A stretch of 5,981 bases of DNA from Coriobacteriia bacterium (lineage in GTDB: Bacteria; Actinomycetota; Coriobacteriia; Coriobacteriales; UBA8131). The notes beneath the pieces were generated by a model. It did not search any database. It worked only from the letters and a program-made list of their open reading frames with translations, and was not told the DNA's origin. This document shows, one piece after another, positions 1 to 4,678 of the stretch (position 1 is the stretch's first letter; every line of letters starts with the position of its first letter). Made by a program: the position numbers and the translations under genes. Where the stretch lies: NCBI GenBank assembly GCA_009781535.1, contig WQXX01000072.1, positions 1 to 5,981 of the forward strand, in the 5' to 3' direction.

Positions 1-56
1 GTTTGCCGCGTGCGGTTGCCGAGGAGCTGTTTGCAATCCTGCGCCACGAGGAATGA
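1..56 (+). CDS. uvrC: UvrC C-terminal tail (excinuclease ABC subunit C), 5'-truncated by window edge
   Basis: The reading frame whose codons begin at base 3 gives LPRAVAEELFAILRHEE and then TGA at 54-56. UvrC proteins end in a helix-hairpin-helix segment of the form 'vpGLpraxAexlyxxLh', and this tail fits that ending. The position immediately upstream of the rapZ-yvcK-whiA series, where uvrC normally sits in Actinomycetota, supports the call. UvrC makes the dual incisions in UvrABC nucleotide excision repair, with the C-terminal HhH domain helping DNA binding. Only about 17 residues are visible, so the call rests on a short match plus context. The stop codon lies inside a repeat copy (48-61) and inside a hairpin (52-72). 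Confidence 0.68.
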   Translation, partial: LPRAVAEELFAILRHEE

Positions 57-171
57 GAGGCGTCCTCTCATTTCAAGAGCGCCATGAGGAATAAGAAGCC
101 TCGCTTTAGTAAGTTTAGTAAGAGAGTAACGAGGAATAAGAGGCCTCGCTTTAGTAAGTTTAGTAAGAGAG
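48..171. repeat. Short direct-repeat array between convergent genes
   Basis: The motif GAGGAATRAGARGC occurs at 48-61, 86-99 and 131-144. The last two belong to a longer 41-bp repeat (86-126 and 131-171) with a single mismatch (A97/G142). Each long copy contains a tandem doublet of TTTAGTAAG (105-113 with 114-122, and 150-158 with 159-167). GAGCGCCATG also occurs twice (77-86 and 169-178), so the duplicated block reaches into the 3' end of the neighbouring - strand gene. The uvrC stop falls in the first motif copy and the stop of the - strand peptidase gene in the last long copy. Short inner complementarities such as CGAGG/CCTCG (130-134/144-148) allow weak hairpins. The origin is not recognised. 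Confidence 0.8.
52..72 (+). terminator. Stem-loop overlapping the uvrC stop codon, possible weak terminator
   Basis: AATGAGAGG (52-60), a three-base loop CGT, and CCTCTCATT (64-72) form a perfect 9-bp stem that includes the uvrC TGA. It is followed only by a short T run (71-73) and not by a true U-tract, so intrinsic termination would be weak. The hairpin lies between two convergent genes and could act in either direction, as an end-of-transcript structure or an mRNA 3' protector. Confidence 0.45.
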
Positions 172-978
172 CGCCATGTAGTAATACCATGACCAGTAGT
201 ATTCAAAGGATACGTAATCGCAGAACCAGTCTTTATACCCATAAGGGTCATTAAAATAGAACCCGTTCTGATCGCAGCCGGTCATGCAAAGGCAATGCAG
301 GCCAACCCAGGGATGAACCATCCAAATGACAATCGGTTTTCCCTCGCGTAGGACACTGCGCAGGGTTTCAAAACTAACACCGCTGAGATTTTGGTACGAG
401 CCAATGCGTTCTGCTATCCACAAACCGGCGCACTCAGGGTAGATGGTCCATCCATCCCAGCCTGTTGGGTCACCTACAAAACCGTAGTTCGGGTCGTTGC
501 TGTACCACATTTCATCAAGACTCTGTTCTAACGTCGTAGAATAACCCGCATAGAGCAAAAGCATCGTGAGGCTTGCGATTTCGCAACCGGTGGGAGCGAG
601 CGGAAACTGACTAACAAGTGGAACGTCTAACTGTACCGGAGATATTGTTTGCTGCACCGGCGGCAACGGTTGCTGCACCGGCGGCAAAGCCGGCTGCTCT
701 ATTGCCTCGGTTGTGTATGTAACAAAAAACTCTTCGGGAGGAAGCAACTCGGGGAACAACTCAAAAAAATTCGGCCTATTTTCGTAGTAGTTCGGGCTTG
801 TATCAGACTCGTCAAGAGTGGAGTTTTGCGGTAGTTCATCCAGCAATGTATCTGGCAAAGACGACAACAAATCATCAAGCGAGGGTACAGCGTTCCCCCA
901 TGTGGCGATAATTACCAACATAAGGGCGATGCTGCCAACTGTCTTTGCTAACATCTTGGTCGGTTTTTTAAACCGCAT
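160..978 (-). CDS. Exported C39-like cysteine peptidase (peptidase_C39_2 type), 272 aa
   Basis: The start chosen is ATG at 978, which follows a GGGAGA Shine-Dalgarno sequence and opens a signal-like N-terminus: basic residues 3-12, then a hydrophobic segment at about 15-28 with possible cleavage after GNA (residue 30) or retention as an anchor. Residues 31-97 are acidic and low in complexity. Residues 98-117 are Pro/Gln-rich with a repeated PPVQQ. The catalytic domain runs from about 118. Q124 is a likely oxyanion-hole residue, TGCEIASL places the nucleophile at C132, and H228 with the NDPYG motif (D244) completes a papain-like triad. The family cleaves peptides, but the substrate here is unknown. 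There is no ABC transporter or precursor peptide beside it, so bacteriocin export is not supported. The last 33 residues are about half aromatic. The gene runs opposite to its neighbours, looks lower in G+C, and separates uvrC from rapZ, which suggests later insertion. An upstream in-frame ATG at 993 would add only five residues. Confidence 0.8.
   Translation of the reverse strand: MRFKKPTKMLAKTVGSIALMLVIIATWGNAVPSLDDLLSSLPDTLLDELPQNSTLDESDTSPNYYENRPNFFELFPELLPPEEFFVTYTTEAIEQPALPPVQQPLPPVQQTISPVQLDVPLVSQFPLAPTGCEIASLTMLLLYAGYSTTLEQSLDEMWYSNDPNYGFVGDPTGWDGWTIYPECAGLWIAERIGSYQNLSGVSFETLRSVLREGKPIVIWMVHPWVGLHCLCMTGCDQNGFYFNDPYGYKDWFCDYVSFEYYWSWYYYMALSY
649..687 (-). repeat. 21-bp in-frame tandem repeat encoding a Pro/Gln linker
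   Basis: An 18-bp identical stretch occurs at 649-666 and 670-687, a spacing of 21 bp or seven codons. On the - strand it encodes two LPPVQQ units, with a degenerate third (ISPVQL, about 629-647) downstream in the protein. This is a tandem duplication in the linker between the membrane/export segment and the catalytic domain of the C39-like peptidase. Confidence 0.85.
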
Positions 979-1035
979 GGGTCTCTCCCGCATACCCGTC
1001 GCGTCCAGCTCTGTGGAAAACTTACTCAATCCCCA

Positions 1036-1065
1036 ATTATACTCCCAATTGTGCTTTCTTGTCCT
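1036..1065 (-). promoter_or_regulatory. Sigma70-type promoter for the C39-like peptidase gene
   Basis: On the - strand there is a perfect -10 hexamer TATAAT (1041-1036). Upstream, after an 18-bp spacer, lies the -35-like AGGACA (1065-1060, four of six consensus bases). Transcription would start near 1029 and give a leader of about 50 nt before the ATG at 978. AATTGGG occurs as a direct repeat 12 bp apart around the -10 box (- strand, about 1049-1043 and 1037-1031), a possible operator. Confidence 0.6.
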
Positions 1066-1103
1066 TTTGATATGCCAGCATCTTGCTAACACTTTGGCGG
1101 CGT

Positions 1104-1210
1104 CGTTCAAAGCCGTAGCCACACTCTCAACGCGCACATTCAAAGCCGTAGCCGCACATTCAACGTTGCATACATTCAACGCGACATACATTCAACGCGC
1201 ACATTCATCG
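1104..1210. repeat. Degenerate minisatellite with (T/C)TCAA core units
   Basis: Seven related cores (TTCAA, CTCAA or TTCAT) begin at 1106, 1126, 1139, 1159, 1175, 1191 and 1204, spaced 20, 13, 20, 16, 16 and 13 bp. ACATTCAACG is exact at 1156-1165, 1172-1181 and 1188-1197. TTCAAAGCCGTAGCC is exact at 1106-1120 and 1139-1153. TCAACGCGCACATTCA is exact at 1127-1142 and 1192-1207. The array lies wholly between the two divergent promoters. It may be a cluster of protein-binding sites or simply a decaying tandem duplication. Confidence 0.75.
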
Positions 1211-1246
1211 CGTAGAGAATCAACAACGAATAGTCGCACCCACAGA

Positions 1247-1255
1247 TGGTATACT
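1247..1255 (+). promoter_or_regulatory. Extended -10 promoter for rapZ
   Basis: TGGTATACT matches the extended -10 pattern TGnTATAAT with one deviation in the hexamer. No good -35 element is seen at 16-18 bp upstream, which is tolerated in extended -10 promoters. The predicted start near 1262 would give a leader of about 58 nt before the rapZ ATG. Because the peptidase gene now separates uvrC from rapZ, rapZ needs a promoter of its own. Confidence 0.5.
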
Positions 1256-1319
1256 CATACATGCAATGAAGCATCACAGGGAGCCACCGTATCAGACACG
1301 TTGTCATAAGTGAGGGATT

Positions 1320-2252
1320 ATGAGCAATGAACAATCTGAACAGCCTCTGTTGTCTGAGGCGCCGGACCTCGTTATTATCACGGGGATGAGTGGCGCTGGG
1401 CGCACAGAAGCTATGCACACACTGGAGGATTTAGGCTATTTTTGTATCGATAATCTTCCGCCCGCTTTTCTTATCGACCTGGTCAAGCTTGCCGGGCTGC
1501 AATCAAGAAGTGCGCGGCGCTCGGGTAGCGCACGGCGTCTGGCTGTGGTCTGCGATCTGCGTGCAAAGGAATTCTTCTCCACACTTACCGTTGAGCTGGC
1601 GCTACTGCGCAAAAAAGGCCTCTTCTATACGATGATATTCTTGGACGCGACCGATGAGGCGCTGCTTGCGCGCTTCAAGGCGTCGAGACGACGCCATCCT
1701 CTCTGTGAGGGCGACATGACGATCACGGAAGGTATTACTGCGGAGCGCAATCTCATGGGAAGCGTGCGCGAGATTGCCAACTTTATCATCGACACCTCGA
1801 AAAAAGAGCCGCGCGCCTTGCGCAAGGAGATCCACGGGCTCATCTCGCAAAAAAGCGAGCAGGATGAGCTGCGCGTTGCGGTGTCCTCATTCGGTTTTAA
1901 GCACAACAGCCCGCATGATGCAGATATCATCATCGACGTGCGTTTCCTGCCCAACCCGTACTACGAGGAAAAACTACGCGCGCAAACAGGCCTGGACGAC
2001 GCGGTGCGCTCTTTTGTCCTTGACCGCGCCGAGACCAAGGAATTCCTGCACAGTTGGTATGATTTGTTGCGCATCATCATGCCGGGTTATGTCGCCGAGG
2101 GCAAGCGGTACCTTTCGCTGGCGATTGGTTGCACGGGCGGGCAACACCGCAGCGTAACACTAGCGGAGGAGACGGGCGCTTTCCTTAAGCAATTGGGATA
2201 TCAGACGACCGTCACTCATCGAGATTTGCAGCTGGCAGAAGGCGCTGTCTGA
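1320..2252 (+). CDS. rapZ: RapZ/YvcJ family P-loop nucleotide-binding protein, 310 aa
   Basis: The N-terminal kinase-like domain has the P-loop GMSGAGRT (residues 22-29), with Arg in the Walker A Lys position as is usual in actinobacterial members. It is followed by LGYFCIDNLP (38-47), CDLR (78-81) and FLDATDEALLARF running into RRRHPL (107-128). The C-terminal domain carries the family signature GCTGGQHRSV (270-279). In Escherichia coli RapZ presents the sRNA GlmZ to RNase E and senses amino-sugar precursors; Bacillus YvcJ hydrolyses nucleotides. The role in this lineage is less clear. An Arg/Ser-rich stretch with SARR twice (64-73) is an insertion-like loop. Length is slightly above the usual 285-300. 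The ATG at 1320 follows GAGGG with a tight 3-base spacing; the ATG at 1327 is out of frame. yvcK follows after an unusual 295-bp gap. Confidence 0.95.
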   Translation: MSNEQSEQPLLSEAPDLVIITGMSGAGRTEAMHTLEDLGYFCIDNLPPAFLIDLVKLAGLQSRSARRSGSARRLAVVCDLRAKEFFSTLTVELALLRKKGLFYTMIFLDATDEALLARFKASRRRHPLCEGDMTITEGITAERNLMGSVREIANFIIDTSKKEPRALRKEIHGLISQKSEQDELRVAVSSFGFKHNSPHDADIIIDVRFLPNPYYEEKLRAQTGLDDAVRSFVLDRAETKEFLHSWYDLLRIIMPGYVAEGKRYLSLAIGCTGGQHRSVTLAEETGAFLKQLGYQTTVTHRDLQLAEGAV

Positions 2253-2261
2253 CGTACCGCA

Positions 2262-2457
2262 TGTCGCCCCGGACTTGATCCGGGGCCTAGAGGGTGAGTT
2301 GTAGGATGCTTGAGTGTGTCCGACAAAAACCTGGTGTATTCTTTATGTCACCCCGGACTTGATCCGGGGCCTAGAGGGTGAGTTGTAGGATGCTTGAGTA
2401 TGTCCGACAAAAACCTGGTATATTCTTTACGTCACCCCGGACTTGATCCGGGGCCTA
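2262..2457. repeat. 84-bp tandem repeat with palindromic cores (two full copies plus a partial third)
   Basis: Copy 1 (2262-2345) and copy 2 (2346-2429) differ at only three positions (G2266/A2350, G2316/A2400, G2336/A2420). Copy 3 matches from 2431 to 2457, with a degenerate continuation perhaps to about 2496. Each copy holds the palindrome CCCCGGACTTGATCCGGGG (2267-2285, 2351-2369, 2435-2453): 7-bp stems with loop CTTGA. Similar GGACTTGATCC palindromes occur, as far as I recall, as dispersed intergenic repeats in other bacteria. The rest of the unit contains promoter-like sequence. The array begins 10 bp after the rapZ stop codon and lies within the gap before yvcK. The stems have no T-tract, so they look like a REP/MITE-type repeat and not intrinsic terminators. 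Confidence 0.92.
2394..2424 (+). promoter_or_regulatory. Promoter-like sequence inside repeat copy 2, candidate yvcK promoter
   Basis: TTGAGT (2394-2399) and TATATT (2419-2424) are separated by 19 bp, and the -10 is preceded by TG one base away (2416-2417), an extended -10. The same place in copy 1 has TTGAGT (2310-2315) but the weaker hexamer TGTATT (2335-2340). Transcription would start near 2431 and run through the third palindrome into yvcK. Activity is inferred from sequence only. Confidence 0.4.
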
Positions 2458-2498
2458 TCAGGGTGGTAGTAGGTTGAGCGAGGATGTTGTCCAAAAGG

Positions 2499-2523
2499 CG
2501 TTGCTTGGATTGCGCGAGCAACG
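2499..2523 (+). promoter_or_regulatory. Leader stem-loop just upstream of the yvcK ribosome binding site
   Basis: CGTTGCTTG (2499-2507) pairs with CGAGCAACG (2515-2523) to form a 9-bp stem including one G-U pair, with a seven-base loop. It ends nine bases before the GAAAGG Shine-Dalgarno sequence (2533-2538). The position would suit translational control or mRNA stability; no known riboswitch family is recognised. Confidence 0.4.
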
Positions 2524-2547
2524 AGTGAAATAGAAAGGCACTGTAGC

Positions 2548-3609
2548 GTGACGTTAAAAGCAGTAGTGATAGGCGGCGGAACCGGAGCTCCGGTAAGCAT
2601 CAAGACGCTTTTGGCGCTTGGCATCGAGACCAGCGCGGTTGTTGCCATGGCAGATGACGGCGGTTCTTCGGGTATACTCCGCATGCGCACCGGCAAGGTA
2701 CCGCCAGGTGATATTCGCAAGTGCCTCGTTGCCATGGCTCGCGATGAGAACGGCCCCTGGGCGCAGGCGTTTGCGGAACGTTTCGAGTATGCCAACAATC
2801 ACACGCTTGGAAACCTCATGCTGCTGGCGCTGGAAGGCGCGACCCACTCGTTTACCGAGGCGGTTCGCCTGTGCGAGCAATTACTGGATGCGCAAGGCCA
2901 CGTGTATCCATCCACGCTCGAAAACGTGGTGCTGACCGGCGTTACGCACGACGGAAAGCGCATCGTAGGCCAAAGCACCATCTGCAAATCGCAGACCGCC
3001 TTGGCGCGGGTGCGCCTTACGCCCACATCGCCTGAGCCCAACCAGGAAGCAATCGACGCCATTCTCGCCGCCGACCTTGTTGTCCTCGGGCCGGGGTCGC
3101 TGTTCACGTCCATCATCCCCAACCTGCTGGTGCCGGGCGTGCTTAACGCCCTGCGCGAAAGCTCCGCCCGCAAGGTGTTCGTCTGCTCACTTGGCGATAT
3201 GCAAGGGGAGACCTGGGGCCTTTCCGCCTCTGAACATGTTGATGCATTGCTCGACCACGGGTTGCGCGACGCACTTGATGTGGTCATCGTACATAGTGAT
3301 GAGGCTTTTGATACGAGTCTTGAGACAGGTTCGGGCGCGGTAACGGGCGTCTTTAAGGCTGTCTGCAAGGGGAATGGCGCGCTTGCGCCAACGCCAAGAA
3401 CACAGGATACTATGTTCAAGCAGGTGGGCAAACATCGTATCCGCTCTGTCGTTTTTACCCAGGAGGACGCTGAACGTATCCAACAGGCAGGGCCTTTGCT
3501 CATTGTGCGCGACCTGCGCGATGGGGAGCGTCCAACCTGGCACGACCGCGATAAACTCGCCGAGGTATTAAAAGGGGTGATCCAGGCATGTCATTCACGG
3601 CAGAAGTAA
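2548..3609 (+). CDS. yvcK: YvcK/CofD-like gluconeogenesis factor, 353 aa
   Basis: The GTG start follows GAAAGG (2533-2538) with nine bases of spacing and opens directly into the Rossmann-like motif VVIGGGTG (residues 6-13). Further family blocks are MADDGGSSG (34-42), VPPGDIRKCL (51-60), NHTLGNLML (84-92) and GPGSLFTSIIPNLLV from residue 181. This is the CofD-like fold, which in YvcK binds UDP-sugars such as UDP-GlcNAc and does not act as the F420 transferase. In Bacillus and Mycobacterium (CuvA) it affects growth on gluconeogenic carbon sources, cell shape and peptidoglycan synthesis, and acts in the cytoplasm. Length is within the usual range. It overlaps whiA by 22 bp, indicating translational coupling. 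The gap from rapZ is filled by tandem repeats, so transcription may be partly independent of rapZ. Confidence 0.95.
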   Translation: MTLKAVVIGGGTGAPVSIKTLLALGIETSAVVAMADDGGSSGILRMRTGKVPPGDIRKCLVAMARDENGPWAQAFAERFEYANNHTLGNLMLLALEGATHSFTEAVRLCEQLLDAQGHVYPSTLENVVLTGVTHDGKRIVGQSTICKSQTALARVRLTPTSPEPNQEAIDAILAADLVVLGPGSLFTSIIPNLLVPGVLNALRESSARKVFVCSLGDMQGETWGLSASEHVDALLDHGLRDALDVVIVHSDEAFDTSLETGSGAVTGVFKAVCKGNGALAPTPRTQDTMFKQVGKHRIRSVVFTQEDAERIQQAGPLLIVRDLRDGERPTWHDRDKLAEVLKGVIQACHSRQK

Positions 3610-4517
3610 AAGACGAGCTCTCGCGCATTGTCCCTGAGCATGGGATTTGCTGTAAGGCCGAGCTGAGTGCGCTTATCCGCATCCAAGGAAAGCTTTCTGG
3701 CAAGTTCCGGCTTGAGATCGTAACGGAGACGGCGCCGGTCGCCCGTGCCGTCGTGCGGCTTTTGCATACGCTGTATCAGCTCAAGACCGAAGTGACCACG
3801 CGTCGCAGCACGCTGCATAAAACGTACAACTACCTTATTACCGTACCGGCGCAGATCGGGTTGGAGGAAGCCATCCGAGATTTGGGCATCCTGACGGTCG
3901 ATGGGCTTGAGATGGGAATCAACGCGCGCCTGGTCGAAAAGCCGTGTTGTGTCGCGTCGTATCTGCGGGGAGCCTTTCTCGGTGGCGGTTTCATTGCCAA
4001 TCCTCGAAGCAAGTTCCATTTTGAATTAACCTGCGGGCATGAAGCTCTTGCCAACGGCCTGGTGGCGCTGCTAACCGGCAGCGGCATCCCAGCGCGTGCG
4101 GTGCAACGGCGCAACGCGTGGATCGTTTATCTAAAAGGCGCGGAGCCGATCGTTGATTTTCTGGCATTTGTCGGGGCACATCGCAGTGTTTTGGCTGTGG
4201 AGAATGTGCGTGTGACTAAATCCATCCGCAATGACGAGAACCGTCGGGTCAATGCTGAGATGGCAAACCAGGCCAAGTCGATTGAAGCTTCGCTTTCCCA
4301 GGTGCGAAACATCCGTTTTCTGATAGAAAAGAGCGGGCTCGATTCGTTGCCGCCAGCTTTGCGCGAGCTTGCCACGTTGCGTCTGGCACACCCCGACGTA
4401 TCGCTCAAGGAGTTGGGAGAGTTGGCTAAACCTCCCTTGTCGAAATCTGCGGTGTATCATAGGGTTCGACGCATCGACGAGATTGCCCGAGCGTTTGTTG
4501 AGGAGGAAAAGAAGTGA
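3588..4517 (+). CDS. whiA: DNA-binding protein WhiA, 309 aa
   Basis: The protein begins with the family's hallmark MSFTAEVKDELSRI. A degenerate LAGLIDADG-type region contains YLRGAFLGGGFIANP (residues 125-139), and the C-terminal helix-turn-helix holds HPDVSLKELGELA followed by LSKSAVYHR (about 268-292). WhiA combines a non-catalytic homing-endonuclease-like fold with an HTH domain. In Streptomyces it works with WhiB to switch on sporulation septation genes, and in Bacillus it influences division and chromosome segregation. The start is well supported: AAAGGGGTGATCC (3571-3583) is close to the full anti-16S complement. The ATG lies 22 bp inside yvcK, so the two are probably translationally coupled. 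Length is close to the family norm. The transcript downstream meets a large inverted repeat before pgk. Confidence 0.96.
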   Translation: MSFTAEVKDELSRIVPEHGICCKAELSALIRIQGKLSGKFRLEIVTETAPVARAVVRLLHTLYQLKTEVTTRRSTLHKTYNYLITVPAQIGLEEAIRDLGILTVDGLEMGINARLVEKPCCVASYLRGAFLGGGFIANPRSKFHFELTCGHEALANGLVALLTGSGIPARAVQRRNAWIVYLKGAEPIVDFLAFVGAHRSVLAVENVRVTKSIRNDENRRVNAEMANQAKSIEASLSQVRNIRFLIEKSGLDSLPPALRELATLRLAHPDVSLKELGELAKPPLSKSAVYHRVRRIDEIARAFVEEEKK

Positions 4518-4526
4518 AGGATGCGT

Positions 4527-4622
4527 GTGACAGGGGGACGGTCTGGGTGGGAGTGACAATAGGGGACGGTCTGGTTTTGTCATGCAAACATGACAAAACC
4601 AGACCGTCCCCTACTGTCACTC
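4527..4622. repeat. Large near-perfect inverted repeat (REP/MITE-like) between whiA and pgk
   Basis: Arms 4551-4584 and 4589-4622 pair over 33 of 34 positions (single A4559/C4614 mismatch) around the four-base loop CAAA. A partial third copy of the left arm, the 20-base segment at 4527-4546 ending in ACGGTCTGG, precedes it in direct orientation, with GTGACA repeated at 4527 and 4553. After the right arm, GTCACTC at 4616-4622 recurs at 4625-4631. The GGGGACGGTCTGG / GTGACA wording resembles dispersed palindromes I associate with IS200-like REP-mobilising (RAYT) transposases; this is recollection, not a search. No U-tract follows, so it is not a classic intrinsic terminator, but the RNA would form an extremely stable hairpin 56 nt before the pgk start. 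Confidence 0.92.
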
Positions 4623-4678
4623 TTGTCACTCACACCACTGGATAGCACGTCAGGCAGCGTTTTAGAAAGGGAAAAATC

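Larger units (their letters stand above)
979..1319. other. Divergent intergenic region (341 bp) between the peptidase gene and rapZ
   Basis: This gap holds, from left to right, the Shine-Dalgarno sequence and leader of the - strand peptidase gene, its TATAAT promoter (1036-1065), a degenerate repeat array (about 1104-1210), an extended -10 promoter for rapZ (1247-1255), and the rapZ leader with GAGGG at 1312-1316. Reading frames that cross it consist largely of translated repeat sequence (ALNV-like units on the - strand) and have no independent support, so I see no protein gene here. Confidence 0.7.

Noticed and set aside
160..978. Bacteriocin export peptidase (C39 domain of an ABC transporter)
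   Set aside because: The protein has one N-terminal hydrophobic segment, no ATP-binding or multi-pass domain, and no double-glycine precursor peptide beside it.
979..1191. A 71-residue N-terminal extension of the peptidase frame up to ATG 1191
   Set aside because: It would place the TATAAT promoter inside the coding region, its residues are translated minisatellite, and ATG 978 has a good Shine-Dalgarno sequence and starts the signal-like segment.
818..1309. 163-codon + strand open frame
   Set aside because: It overlaps the peptidase gene antisense and then the repeat array, has no recognisable domain, and is better explained as a shadow.
1176..1418. 80-codon - strand open frame over the rapZ start
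   Set aside because: It is antisense to the start of rapZ and ends in the repeat array; no domain and no ribosome binding site were seen.
2262..2457. CRISPR-like array
   Set aside because: The copies are contiguous 84-bp tandem units with no variable spacers, and no cas genes are nearby.
2458..2547. Riboswitch in the yvcK leader
   Set aside because: Only one simple stem-loop is visible; no known riboswitch core or terminator switch could be recognised.
2799..3503. 234-codon - strand open frame within yvcK
   Set aside because: It is a long antisense shadow typical of GC-rich coding sequence; yvcK on the other strand has clear family motifs.
4551..4622. Classic Rho-independent terminator after whiA
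   Set aside because: The stem is very strong but far too long and lacks a following T-tract; extra direct copies of the arm point to a mobile palindrome.
4623..4666. pgk promoter based on TTGTCA at 4623-4628
   Set aside because: The -35-like box is good but no acceptable -10 hexamer lies 16-19 bp downstream, so it was not listed as a feature.
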